Positions 45,613-54,526 of a stretch of DNA of 64,000 nt are shown in pieces. Within the stretch, counting starts at the first letter, position 1. Every line of letters starts with the position of its first letter. Source of the DNA: Streptosporangiaceae bacterium (lineage in GTDB: Bacteria; Actinomycetota; Actinomycetes; Streptosporangiales; Streptosporangiaceae); the NCBI GenBank assembly GCA_019245115.1, contig JAFARZ010000157.1, positions 45,008 to 109,007 of the forward strand, written 5' to 3'. The position numbers were made by a program, and so were the translations under genes. The notes under the pieces were generated by a model that was given only the letters and a program-made list of their open reading frames with translations, did not search any database and was not told the DNA's origin.

Positions 45613-47405
45613 AGACATGGGCGCGAGCAGGCCGGCTGATGGCCGGAATCGGCTGGGAAACGGGGCCCCTGGTCTTCCTGGTCTTCGTCACCGTCAGCCT
45701 CGTGGGCTCCATCGGGCCGCTGCTGTTCGCCTTCGGGCTGAGATCGCTGACCAACGGGATCTACTACAAGAGCACCTCCGATGCCGTCGTCGGCGGCGTC
45801 CTGACCGCGCTCGCGCTCTTCATCGTCGGCACCGCGCCCTTCCTGCAGAGGTGGGCGCTACCGCGCATCCGGGAGCGGTCCATCATGGTGATGCAGCGCC
45901 GGATGCTCAAGCTCTGCGCGACCGCGCCAGGACTCGACCACTTCGAGCGCGCCGACTACTGGGACGTCCTCCAGCTCATCAAGCGGAACTTCGGCGACCT
46001 GCTGATGGGGATGGCCAACGCGCTCACCGGGCCGGTGGTCATCCTCCAGCTGGCGATAACGGCCGTCTCGCTGGCTCGCATCCAGCCGCTGCTCCTCGTG
46101 CTTCCCGCGGCGGGATTCCCGGCGGCATGGCTGAGCCGGAAGGCCGAGACCGTGCAGCGAGCTGGCGAGCAGCGGGCGGCCGAGTCGCGGCGCGTCGCGC
46201 AGCATCTGTTCTCGCTGGCCTCAAACGCGCGGCCGGCCAAGGAGATCCGTGTCTACCACCTGGCCGGCGAGCTGCTTGACCGCCACGCCGACGCGGCGCG
46301 CGGCGTCCGGCGGCCCATGGAGCGCGCGCTGTTCGCCTCCGCCGTCATCACCGCCATCGGCTGGCTGATCTTCGCCGCGGCTTACCTTGGCGCCGTCTTC
46401 CTCGCCCTGCGTTCTGCGGAGTCCGGCCGGATGTCACCCGGCGACGTGGCCCTGGCCCTTTCGCTGTCCACCGCGCTGGTGGGGGCCGCGAGCCGGCTGA
46501 CGCAGACGGTCGGGCTGGTCATGCGGGCGGTGACGATCGCCGATCGCTACTACTGGCTTGCCGACCGGGTGCTGCCAGCCCACCGCAATGGCAGCGACCC
46601 GGTTCCCGCCGTTCCCGCCCGCCTCATCACCGGGTTCGAGCTCCAGGACGTGAGCTTCACCTATCCCGGCGCTGACCGGCTCGCGCTGGACGGGGTGAGC
46701 GTCCGCCTGCCGGCCGGGTCCGTGGTGGCGCTGGTGGGTGAGAACGGCGCGGGCAAGACCACCCTGGTGAAGCTGCTCACCCGGATGTACGCCCCCACCG
46801 GGGGCCGGATCCTGCTCGACGGGGCAGACATCCAGCGCTTCGACGTGGCCGGGTACCGGAACGCGCTGGCCGGCGGCTTCCAGGACTTCGCCCGCTTCGA
46901 ATTGCTTATCCGCGAGAACGTGGGGGTCGGGGACCTGCCGCGGCTTCCCGACGAGGCCGCCGTCGGCCATGCCCTGGACCGGGTGGGCGCGGGATTCGCG
47001 CAGCGGCTTCCGGACGGCATCGAGACGCAGCTCGGCCGCAACTGGGAGGGCGGCGTCGACCTGTCCGGCGGGGAATGGCAGAAGCTGGCCCTGGCACGTG
47101 CCATGATGCGCGAGTGTCCATTCCTCGTGATCTACGACGAGCCAACCGCTTCGCTGGATCCGCCGACCGAGTACGCGCTCTTCGAGCAGATCGCGACCGA
47201 TATGCGGAGAGGTGCCGCAGACGGCCGGGTAACGCTGCTCGTGTCCCACAGGTTCTCCACCGTGCGTATGGCGGACCTGATCATGGTCCTCCGTAGCGGG
47301 CGGATCGCTGAATACGGCACCCACACATCCCTGATGGCGCAAGGGGGGCTGTACGCCGAGCTCTACCGGCTGCAGGCCCGGGCCTACAGCTCGCTGAGCC
47401 AGTAG
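45609..47405 (+). CDS. ABC exporter half-transporter 2 (TMD-NBD)
   Basis: A 598-residue partner of the preceding exporter. Membrane domain at about 1-320. NBD with GENGAGKTTLVKLLTRMY, LSGGEWQKLALARAMM, LVIYDEPTASLDPP and VSHRFSTV. Both halves share the less common LSGGEWQK signature, so they probably arose together and form a heterodimer that exports a peptide-like or glycosylated product. The GTG start overlaps the upstream stop codon. Confidence 0.9.
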   Translation: MKTWARAGRLMAGIGWETGPLVFLVFVTVSLVGSIGPLLFAFGLRSLTNGIYYKSTSDAVVGGVLTALALFIVGTAPFLQRWALPRIRERSIMVMQRRMLKLCATAPGLDHFERADYWDVLQLIKRNFGDLLMGMANALTGPVVILQLAITAVSLARIQPLLLVLPAAGFPAAWLSRKAETVQRAGEQRAAESRRVAQHLFSLASNARPAKEIRVYHLAGELLDRHADAARGVRRPMERALFASAVITAIGWLIFAAAYLGAVFLALRSAESGRMSPGDVALALSLSTALVGAASRLTQTVGLVMRAVTIADRYYWLADRVLPAHRNGSDPVPAVPARLITGFELQDVSFTYPGADRLALDGVSVRLPAGSVVALVGENGAGKTTLVKLLTRMYAPTGGRILLDGADIQRFDVAGYRNALAGGFQDFARFELLIRENVGVGDLPRLPDEAAVGHALDRVGAGFAQRLPDGIETQLGRNWEGGVDLSGGEWQKLALARAMMRECPFLVIYDEPTASLDPPTEYALFEQIATDMRRGAADGRVTLLVSHRFSTVRMADLIMVLRSGRIAEYGTHTSLMAQGGLYAELYRLQARAYSSLSQ

Positions 47406-47484
47406 GCCCGGCGGCAACAGGCGCGCCGGCCTCCCCGGAGACCGCAGCGGGCCAGCCGGATACGTGCCGCTTCTTTGAAGCCAG

Positions 47485-47518
47485 TTTCCTGAGCCGAAAA
47501 TATTTTCGGCTCAGGAAA
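47485..47518. terminator. Perfect 34-bp palindrome between convergent genes
   Basis: Two 17-bp arms with no spacer: tttcctgagccgaaaat followed directly by its exact complement. It is markedly AT-richer than its surroundings. Lying 79 bp after the exporter stop and 162 bp from the P450 stop, it can form a strong hairpin with U-rich flanks in both directions, so a bidirectional intrinsic terminator is the simplest reading. A protein-binding site is the alternative. Confidence 0.7.
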
Positions 47519-47532
47519 ACGTAGTCAGCAGG

Positions 47533-47680
47533 GTGGCACCGGGCCGGCCGTCGGCGGGCTGGCCGCACGCGAGGCCTGTGCTGCCGGATCAGCCCGGCTG
47601 GGAGTACCAGTTCACCGCCGCGCTCGGGCACCTGCGCACCGCGTGGGGCGCCCTGACTGATGTGGAGCGCACCAGCGCTC
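47533..47680 (+). other. Short protein-like stretch, possible gene remnant
   Basis: Between the palindrome and the P450 stop, the plus-strand frame beginning at an ATG or GTG near 47533 contains a peptide resembling genuine protein (DQPGWEYQFTAALGHLR, then TAWGALTDVERTSAL). It then runs into the opposite P450 gene with shadow-like composition. I do not recognise a family. It could be a decayed gene end or chance. Confidence 0.2.
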
Positions 47681-48832
47681 TCACCACAGGACGGGGAACC
47701 GCACCAGCCCGCTCGGCCTGTCCGGGGTTGTGTACTGGAGCTCGTCGGCCGGCACCGCGGGCCGCAGACCGGGCAGGGCGTCGACGAGCGCGGCGATACT
47801 CGCCTCGACCTCCGCGCGGGTGACCTGGCCGAAGTTGCAGGCGTACACCCCATGGCCGAAGCCGATATGCGGGTTCGGGTCACGGGTTATGTCGAATTTC
47901 AGCGGGTCGGCGAACACCGATCCGTCCCGGTTGGCGGCCCAGATATCGAGCATGACCTTGTCGCCGATGCTGATAGCCGCGCCGTCGAATTCGAAATCCT
48001 CGACGGCGTAGCGAACGACCATGCCGTCGTTGGGCGGCTGCGAGTTGTACAGCCGTATCGCTTCCTCCACCGCGCCCGGCAGAAGCGAGAGGTCGTCTTT
48101 CAGCAGGTCCAGCTGGCCAGGATTGGTAAGCAGCAGCGAAACCGCAAAATCGACGGTTGCGGAAGGATTCTGCCAGCCCATTCCCAGCATCCAGACCAGG
48201 ATGTTGAGCAGCCGTCGCTCATGCCGCTCGTCGCCCCTTTCATGCGGTTCGAGGATGTCCGTCATGATGTCCCCGTCGACCGGATTCCGCTTCCGTTCGG
48301 CGAACAGCTTGTTGATGTATACGACGAAATGCCGCAGTCCGGAGCCGGGCTGCCCGTCGCCCGAGGCCGATGCCTCATCCATCCATTCGCGGAACCGGTG
48401 CATATCTTCCCGCGGCACGCCGATGAGCTCGTTCATCGTCAGGGCGCACAGCGGAGCGGAGAAGTTCCTGCCGAGGTCGGCGGGCTGCGGCCTGGAGCGC
48501 AGCTCGTCAGCCAGCTGCTCGGCCATGGGCCCGATGAGCGGCTTCACCCGCACCACGTTCGGCCCCGCGAAGAGCTTGTTCATGATTCTGCGCCGCATGA
48601 CACGGTCTTCCTGGTCGGCGGCTATGCCGCGCCGCCCGCCCGTCGCCATGCGCATAAGGATCTGATGCACCTTGGGATCGGCGTCCCAGCCGGGACTCTC
48701 CGGATCCGGAAGTGACATTCCCAGGCGATGATCCGTCAGCAGAGTCTTCACCGCGTCGTATTGCGTAACCTGCCATACCCACGCCCCGTCGGGCCTTTGC
48801 TTGCGGGTGACCGTGGTCTCGGTGGTGGTCAT
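47681..48832 (-). CDS. Non-canonical cytochrome P450
   Basis: A 383-residue P450 by overall pattern: ELIGVPREDMHRFREW, the K-helix EEAIRLYNSQP (ExxR), and DPLKFDITRDPNPHIGFGHG. Two core motifs deviate. The haem loop reads FGHGVYACNFGQVTRAEV: the Cys ligand is present, but the His/Arg before it and the Gly two residues after it are replaced (Ala; Phe). The I-helix reads LGMGWQNPSATVDFA, with no acidic residue or Thr where (A/G)GxD/ET is expected. This argues against standard oxygen activation and for an unusual reaction. The ATG at 48832 has GAGG upstream. It is divergent from the condensation-domain gene at 49004. Confidence 0.82.
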   Translation of the reverse strand: MTTTETTVTRKQRPDGAWVWQVTQYDAVKTLLTDHRLGMSLPDPESPGWDADPKVHQILMRMATGGRRGIAADQEDRVMRRRIMNKLFAGPNVVRVKPLIGPMAEQLADELRSRPQPADLGRNFSAPLCALTMNELIGVPREDMHRFREWMDEASASGDGQPGSGLRHFVVYINKLFAERKRNPVDGDIMTDILEPHERGDERHERRLLNILVWMLGMGWQNPSATVDFAVSLLLTNPGQLDLLKDDLSLLPGAVEEAIRLYNSQPPNDGMVVRYAVEDFEFDGAAISIGDKVMLDIWAANRDGSVFADPLKFDITRDPNPHIGFGHGVYACNFGQVTRAEVEASIAALVDALPGLRPAVPADELQYTTPDRPSGLVRFPVLW

Positions 48833-49003
48833 GCCGCCTCGCTTTCTTTCGGGGCTACGATATATGCAGAAAATGTTCCACGAATGGCTGGCGCTTACAA
48901 GTGGTGCCAGCCGAAACAATGCGATCGCAATTCTCACTTGACGCCGGGCTTCGGGCAGCGACAGCCTAAACGGAGAGCTGGCCCTTCATTGACAGGAGTC
49001 CGC
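48833..49003. promoter_or_regulatory. Divergent promoter region, P450 / condensation protein
   Basis: 171 bp, AT-richer than average. It holds a 7-bp-stem hairpin (ggctggc 48886-48892 / gccagcc 48906-48912), a 10-bp palindrome TGCGATCGCA at 48920-48929, and a -35-like TTGACG at 48938-48943 facing the condensation gene, without a good -10. Operator function is a guess. Confidence 0.35.
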
Positions 49004-50791
49004 ATGAAGCCGACCACATCATTGACCATTCAGGTGAGCGGAGCCCGTACCGGCTCGTCGGAGATGACCTGGGGACAGGTGGCCATCTGGCAGTGGCATG
49101 GGGTCGCCAATGAAAAGGACGAGTTCCGGTTCAATAATGCGCAATGGTATCAGCTGCCGCCGGGCTGTACGGTGGAAACGATCGCCGAAGCCGCCGAGCG
49201 CGTGGTTCGCCAGCATGACGCATTGCGCACTGTGTTCCGCAATTCCGGCGGCACCTGGCGGCAGGTGATCGAGGGGGCCGGCGACGTCACGATCGACGTG
49301 TACGACGCCAGCCTGGAGAACAAAGGTGAGGTCGCGGACATGGTGGCCGGCCAGATGTCCGCCACGTCATGGACGGTCCGGCACTGGCCCCTACGCATCG
49401 CGGTGATCCGCGCGGACGAGCGCCCGGATTTCCTCATCCTCACGACGAACCGGCTGGCCATCGACGGCCACAGCATGAACAGGGTCGCCAAGGAGATCGG
49501 CCGCGCCGCCTCGGGCAGTGCCGCCTCGGGCAGTGCCGCCGCGGGCAATGGCGAAGAACCTGCGACGTCCTGGCAGCCGCTCGAAGAAGCCGCGTTCGAG
49601 CGATCGGCACAGGGACTCCGGATCAGCGAGCGCGCGCTGGAGCACTGGCAGGAGGGCCTGCGGGCCGCTCCCGTCTCGATGTTCGATTTCCCGCCGTTCG
49701 ACCCGGATGAGCAGCGGTTTCGCATGATGGAGATGCAGTCGCCCGCCATCGGCCGCGCGGTTCAAGCGCTCCAGGCGCGCTGGCGCACGAGTCCCTCCGC
49801 GCTCCTGCTCGCCGCCACCAGCCTGATGCTGAGCAGGTACACCGGGCACCGTACGATCGGCACCCACCTGATGGCCTGGAACCGGATGGACCGAGCGCGC
49901 AGGGAGCTGCTGGGAACGGTGGCCGGCCAGGGCCTGTACCACATCGACCTCGCGGAGCAGCCGTTCGACCTGCTCACGCGCAGTGCCTTCCGCGCCAGCG
50001 GGGCCGCCCAGCGCTTCGGCTTCTGCGACCCGAGAGCGGTCACCGGTCTGGTCGGTGACACCATGCTGGCCCGCGGCGCGTACGTCGACCTCGCGGCGTA
50101 CATCAACGAGCTCGTGGCGTACGACGACCCGCAGGACCCGGAATGCAGCGAGCAGGAGCTGCGTGAGCTGGCCGGCAAGACGGTCATCAGGGATGGCGGC
50201 GGCTCGCCGGTCAGCCCGGTCAAGCTGGACATCAGGTTCCATCTCACGTTCAAGCACGGGGCGTTCGTCCCGCTCTCGCTGATATGCGATACCGCCTACG
50301 TTCCCGCCGAGACCATGCGGCAGTTCATGTACGGCATGGAAAGCGTCCTGATCGCGGCGGCGAGCGGACAGACCGACACGACGGTGCTCAGCGAGCTCAG
50401 CGGGATCACGCCGGTACACCGCGGGCCGACCTGGCGGTGGTGCGGCGACGGCTGGGTCGACGTCGAAGCCAGCCGCCGGCTATGGCACGAGGTCAACGAT
50501 CCGGTACCGGCGACCCTGCTGGCGGAGGAATCCGCGGGCGGGAGCGTCCGCCTGGTCGGATACGTCGCGGCTCCCGAGCCTGGAGACCTCGCCGCCCTGC
50601 ACCGGCGCTGCGTGACCGCACTGGGGCGGCGCAGCGACGTCCGCGCGCCCGGGTGGTATCGCTGGATCAGCGCGCCGCCGTCGCCGGCCGGCGATCACGA
50701 CCGGTGGCGCCAGGCACCGGTGCTGGCCGAAGGCGACGGGCGGCGGGAGCCCTCGCACGCCGCGGCATCCAATGCGGCCGGAGCATCATGA
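49004..50791 (+). CDS. Stand-alone condensation-domain protein lacking catalytic His
   Basis: A 595-residue protein starting at an ATG with AGGAG 5 nt upstream. Residues about 15-450 have an NRPS condensation fold: MTWGQVAIWQW, VVRQHDALRTVF, and a C3 motif that reads NRLAIDGHS where HHxxxDG is expected. Both His are lost (Asn, Arg). NRxxxDG recalls the HRxxxDD of glycopeptide X domains, which recruit P450s and do not condense. The C-terminal 120 residues (RLVGYVAAPEPGDLAALHRR) resemble the small subdomain of adenylation enzymes without a catalytic body. An Ala/Gly/Ser-rich linker with SGSAA repeats occurs at about 168-185. It is divergent from a strange P450 and coupled to the GH3 gene. Confidence 0.8.
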   Translation: MKPTTSLTIQVSGARTGSSEMTWGQVAIWQWHGVANEKDEFRFNNAQWYQLPPGCTVETIAEAAERVVRQHDALRTVFRNSGGTWRQVIEGAGDVTIDVYDASLENKGEVADMVAGQMSATSWTVRHWPLRIAVIRADERPDFLILTTNRLAIDGHSMNRVAKEIGRAASGSAASGSAAAGNGEEPATSWQPLEEAAFERSAQGLRISERALEHWQEGLRAAPVSMFDFPPFDPDEQRFRMMEMQSPAIGRAVQALQARWRTSPSALLLAATSLMLSRYTGHRTIGTHLMAWNRMDRARRELLGTVAGQGLYHIDLAEQPFDLLTRSAFRASGAAQRFGFCDPRAVTGLVGDTMLARGAYVDLAAYINELVAYDDPQDPECSEQELRELAGKTVIRDGGGSPVSPVKLDIRFHLTFKHGAFVPLSLICDTAYVPAETMRQFMYGMESVLIAAASGQTDTTVLSELSGITPVHRGPTWRWCGDGWVDVEASRRLWHEVNDPVPATLLAEESAGGSVRLVGYVAAPEPGDLAALHRRCVTALGRRSDVRAPGWYRWISAPPSPAGDHDRWRQAPVLAEGDGRREPSHAAASNAAGAS

Positions 50792-52338
50792 GCGCGGAGC
50801 TCGCGCCGCTGGTCGACCGCTGCCTGCTGTTCTCGATGGCGGGCCTGAGCCCCTCGGCCAGATTCCGCGGCTGGCTCGCCGAGGGGCTCGGCGGAGTGCT
50901 TCTCTACCCGCCCAACATCGCGGGCACCGCGCAGCTGAAGACGCTGTGCGCCGAGCTTCGCGCGGCCCGCGCCGATGTGCTGATCGCGGTCAACGGCGAA
51001 GGCGGCGACTCGACGCCGGTGTACCCGGAGACCGGATCGCCCCACCCGAGCCACCTGGCGCTCGGCGGCGCCGACGATCCGGAGCTTACTCGCGCGGTCG
51101 CCGCCGACATCGGAAACCACCTCGCCGATCTCGGCGTGAACCTGAACCTGGCCCCCGTCGCGGACGTGGGCACCAACCCGGCTAACCGGCTGGTGGGCAC
51201 CAGGTCATTCGGCGCGGATCCCTGCCTCGTCGCCCGCCACGCGATGGCCTACATCGATGGCCTGCGCGCGGCGGGCGTCGCCGGTGCGGCCAAGCACTTC
51301 CCCGGGTTCGGCGGCGCGCACGCGTCCTCGGACATCGACTTCCCGGTGGTTGCCGAGGATCCCGGCATGCACCTGGGGCCGTTTCGCGACGTGATCGGCG
51401 CCGACGTGCCCGCTATCCTCACCTCGCACGCCATCTATCCGGCGCTCGACTCGCTCCCGGCGACGTTCAGCCGGACGATTCTCACCGGGCTGCTGCGGGA
51501 AGAGCTCGGTTTCGGCGGCGTGATCATCGGCGACTCGCTCACGATGGCTATGGTCATCGCGCAGCTCGGCGCCGCTGAAGCAGCCGTGCGGGCGTTCGCC
51601 TCGGGAGCGGACCTCATCTGCATGACCGGGGGCCTCGCGGAACAGCGAGCGGTGCGCGATCACGTGATCGCCGCGGTGACGGACGGCCGGCTGGCCGCGG
51701 AGCGGCTGGCAGACGCGGCGGCACGCGTCACGTCGCTGGCACGGGCACACGCGCGGCCGGGTGGCACCGGGCCGCAGCGGCTGGAGTGGGACGCCGGGCG
51801 CGACGGCCGGCTGCTCCGCATCGACGCCCCGCTGCCGCTACGCCGGCCGCCCTATGTCATAGAGTTTCCCGACGCGCGCAATGGCTCCGAACCGGCCCCG
51901 GCCAGCCTTCTCGCTGTGCTCCGCCAGCTGGACCAGGACGTCTCCGGCGTCCGGCTGACCGCCGAAGGCGCCGCGCTCGCGTACGCGGTGCGGGCGGCGC
52001 CGCAGGACCGGCCGCTGGTGCTCGCCGCCCGCGACGCGCACCGCCACCCGCGGCTGCGGGCGAACCTGTCCGCGATTCTCCGGCTCCGGCACGATGCCAT
52101 TCTGGTCGGGCTGGGCAGCACCGGTGACGCGCAGCTGGCACCGGGACGGTACGTCGGCACGAACGGCACCGCCCGGCCAAGCCTCCAGGCGGCGGCCCGC
52201 TCCCTTCTCCCGCCGGCCGCCGATCTCACCGGACCGGCGCTGTTACCTGGACGACACTGTCCAGGCCAGCCAGCACCGAATACTCCACCAGGTCCACCGC
52301 GGCCGCCGCCACGGCGTCCATCACGGCCGTCGGCATGA
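50788..52338 (+). CDS. GH3 (NagZ-like) protein with altered acid/base site
   Basis: A 516-residue glycoside hydrolase family 3 protein. Its barrel has GGVLLYPPNI, LNLAPVADVGTNP, KHFPGFGGAH, VPAILTSHAIYP and GVIIGDSLTM (nucleophile Asp kept), followed by a C-terminal domain of about 170 residues. In beta-N-acetylhexosaminidases KHFPGHG is followed by a Asp-Ser-His dyad motif; here the same positions read Ser-Ser-Asp, so the general acid/base dyad is missing or rebuilt. No signal peptide is seen, so it is cytoplasmic. The ATGA overlap with the condensation gene couples their synthesis. Its 3' end overlaps the convergent glycosyltransferase by 113 bp. Confidence 0.82.
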   Translation: MSAELAPLVDRCLLFSMAGLSPSARFRGWLAEGLGGVLLYPPNIAGTAQLKTLCAELRAARADVLIAVNGEGGDSTPVYPETGSPHPSHLALGGADDPELTRAVAADIGNHLADLGVNLNLAPVADVGTNPANRLVGTRSFGADPCLVARHAMAYIDGLRAAGVAGAAKHFPGFGGAHASSDIDFPVVAEDPGMHLGPFRDVIGADVPAILTSHAIYPALDSLPATFSRTILTGLLREELGFGGVIIGDSLTMAMVIAQLGAAEAAVRAFASGADLICMTGGLAEQRAVRDHVIAAVTDGRLAAERLADAAARVTSLARAHARPGGTGPQRLEWDAGRDGRLLRIDAPLPLRRPPYVIEFPDARNGSEPAPASLLAVLRQLDQDVSGVRLTAEGAALAYAVRAAPQDRPLVLAARDAHRHPRLRANLSAILRLRHDAILVGLGSTGDAQLAPGRYVGTNGTARPSLQAAARSLLPPAADLTGPALLPGRHCPGQPAPNTPPGPPRPPPRRPSRPSA

Positions 52339-53326
52339 CCCGGCTGAGGCAGCCGGTCACGCACGTCCGGCTGGCCGCCCGGGCCGCGGGCGAGGCTAGA
52401 TCGGGGATCCCGGTCATGGTCAGCCCGGCGAGCACCCGGCCGGACAGGAACCCGGTGAGCCAGATCTCGTACTGGAAGGCGACGTCCAGGTAGCCGGAAA
52501 GCGCGCGCCGTGCCGCGCCCGCCCGCTCGTCGGCGAACAGCCTCATCAGATCCGGGGTTCCGAAGCCGAGCCGCTGCGCGTACCGCCAGCTCGGGATGTC
52601 CGTGAAAAGTCCGGTTACGCCGTCGTACACGCCCGTACGCGAGCGCAGGACGTCGGGGCTCAGGCGGGGTACGACTTCCACGCGTTCGAGCCCATCGCCG
52701 GTGGCCTGCCGCCCGCCCGCCGCCAGGAAGCAGGCGGAACGGCGCGGGCCGTGCACGAATTTCTCCGGCCACAGGCTCGGCGTGTACGGCCAGTCATGCT
52801 CGACGAGGTTGGGCACCGCGATGATGGGCTTCGCCCGCGCCGCCATGAGGAAGTCGTACATGAACACCGAGTCACGCCCCTCGGTGCCGACCTGGCCGAG
52901 CGCGGCGGCGTACCGCGCCGCCAGCTCCTCGGGCAGCGCGACGCCGGTCGCGGACATCGCCGGGCCGAGCGCGGGCGCCCAGCTGAGTCCCTGATAGGCG
53001 GCGAGCCGGACGGCCTGCCCAGTACGCGAGCCCCAGCCCGCGAACAGGCCGACCGGCGAGGCGGGGCGCCGGGCCAGGATCCCCATGAGACGTTCGGCGA
53101 AGTCGTCCGCGACGACCACGTCGTCCTGGAGCACGACGCGATGCGTCGCGCCGCCGCGGGCCGGCAGGCTCCACGCTGTCCTGGCCGTCCGCGTGGCGGA
53201 CGGCGGGCCGTCGACGGCCGTATCCCAGACGAGAACCGGGTCGAGGGCGGCAAGCCGGTCGCGGAGCGACAGCGCCGAATCGGTTCGCGAGGGATGCGCC
53301 ATGATCCTGATGTCCAGGCCCGGCAT
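52226..53326 (-). CDS. Putative GT-A glycosyltransferase (GT25-like)
   Basis: A 366-residue protein. It begins with a DIRIMAHPSRTDSALSLRDRL segment and has HRVVLQDDVVVADDFAERL at about residue 65, a metal-binding DDV motif found in GT25-like and other small GT-A transferases; GTEGRDSVFMYDF and VPNLVEHDW follow. The C-terminal 130 residues are helical and unassigned. The ATG directly abuts the TAG of the upstream P450 gene (53327), so translation is coupled. Donor and acceptor are unknown. An atypical GH3 gene overlaps it on the other strand. Confidence 0.62.
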   Translation of the reverse strand: MPGLDIRIMAHPSRTDSALSLRDRLAALDPVLVWDTAVDGPPSATRTARTAWSLPARGGATHRVVLQDDVVVADDFAERLMGILARRPASPVGLFAGWGSRTGQAVRLAAYQGLSWAPALGPAMSATGVALPEELAARYAAALGQVGTEGRDSVFMYDFLMAARAKPIIAVPNLVEHDWPYTPSLWPEKFVHGPRRSACFLAAGGRQATGDGLERVEVVPRLSPDVLRSRTGVYDGVTGLFTDIPSWRYAQRLGFGTPDLMRLFADERAGAARRALSGYLDVAFQYEIWLTGFLSGRVLAGLTMTGIPDLASPAARAASRTCVTGCLSRVMPTAVMDAVAAAAVDLVEYSVLAGLDSVVQVTAPVR

Positions 53327-54526
53327 CTAGGCCGCCACGGCTACCGGTATCCGGCTGTACGTACGGAAGACCTGCATGGGCCTGCGGACGGCGGTGCCGC
53401 CGGGTTCGAGGATGCGGCACTGGCTGAGCAGGCGGTCCAGCAGCGTGGTGAGCTCCAGCCGCCCGAGCCCGGCCCCGAGGCAGGCGTGCAGGCCGGTGCC
53501 GAAGCTAACGTGCGGATTCGGCTCGCGGCGGATGTCGAGCCGCTCCGGGCTGGCGAACTGGCGCTCGTCATGGTTCGCCGATCCGAGGAGCAGATGGACG
53601 ACCCTGCCGGGGCGGATTTTCTGCCCGTCGACGTCGACGATCTCGACCGCGAGCCGGGAGATGTGCTGGAGCGGCGCGTCGTAGCGGAGAAGCTCCTCAA
53701 CGGCGCCGTGCAGTAGCGAGCGGTCGTCCCTGAGCTGTGCGATCACGCCGGGATGATCGAGCAGGATCGCCAATGCCGTCGCGATCAGGTGCACCGTCGT
53801 GGTGAAGCCGCTGACCAGAAGGAAAATCACGTTGTCGACGAGCTCGTCATGCCGCAGCGGGCCGCTGGCCGCCGTGCCGCCGAGCGCCGCCGCGATGGCG
53901 GCCAGCTTCGGGTCGCGGCCGCGCAGCGACCCGCGGAAATAGTTCCTCAGCTCCGTGATCGCCGTGTTGGCAAGCGGACGGTCCGGCTCGGACAGGACGA
54001 CCGCGAAGGCCTTGATCAGCTCGATTCCCCACGCCTTTATCATCGGCCGGTCCTCGTCTGGCACGCCTATCAGCTCGCAGGCGGCCGCGAGCGGCACCGG
54101 GAACGCGAGATCGTCCATCACCTCCAGCCGCCCGGACTCGAGCGCCCCGCGGATCTGCTGGTCCGACACGCGGGCAACGTATGACCGCAGCTCCGCCGCT
54201 GGCGTCGCGTGCATGATGGCGCTGAGGAACCTGCGGAGCTGCGTGTGGTCCGTCCCCTCGCGGTAGAGCATGAGCCGCAGCAGGAAGTCCTTGACCTCGC
54301 CGTCCCCCAGCCGCATGCGCTGGAACGGCTCGGGCCATTCGTTTCGCAGCCGGGGATCGCGGAGCAGCCGGGTCACCTGCGCGTGGCGCCCGGTCACCCA
54401 CTGGGTTGGCCCGAGCCGGACCAGCGGGCCCGCGTCACGGATCTGCGCGTAGCACGGATACGGGTCTTCGAGGAACGCTGGGTCGACCGGGTCGAACACC
54501 GGCCGCTGGCTGGACCGCACTGTCAT
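53327..54526 (-). CDS. Cytochrome P450 with altered I-helix
   Basis: A 399-residue P450. The haem loop FGTGLHACLGAGLGR and ExxR (ELLRYDAP) are normal, as is REGTDHTQLRRFL. The I-helix oxygen motif reads LVSGFTTTVHLI, so the usual Asp/Glu before the Thr pair is Thr. It lies in a minus-strand trio, overlapping the upstream GT2 gene by ATGA (54523-54526) and abutting the downstream glycosyltransferase. It likely oxidises the same scaffold those enzymes glycosylate. Confidence 0.9.
   Translation of the reverse strand: MTVRSSQRPVFDPVDPAFLEDPYPCYAQIRDAGPLVRLGPTQWVTGRHAQVTRLLRDPRLRNEWPEPFQRMRLGDGEVKDFLLRLMLYREGTDHTQLRRFLSAIMHATPAAELRSYVARVSDQQIRGALESGRLEVMDDLAFPVPLAAACELIGVPDEDRPMIKAWGIELIKAFAVVLSEPDRPLANTAITELRNYFRGSLRGRDPKLAAIAAALGGTAASGPLRHDELVDNVIFLLVSGFTTTVHLIATALAILLDHPGVIAQLRDDRSLLHGAVEELLRYDAPLQHISRLAVEIVDVDGQKIRPGRVVHLLLGSANHDERQFASPERLDIRREPNPHVSFGTGLHACLGAGLGRLELTTLLDRLLSQCRILEPGGTAVRRPMQVFRTYSRIPVAVAA

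Noticed and set aside
47681..48832. Treating the atypical P450 as a pseudogene
   Set aside because: The frame is intact, ExxR and the Cys ligand are present, and it has a proper start and divergent promoter region; altered motifs alone do not show decay.
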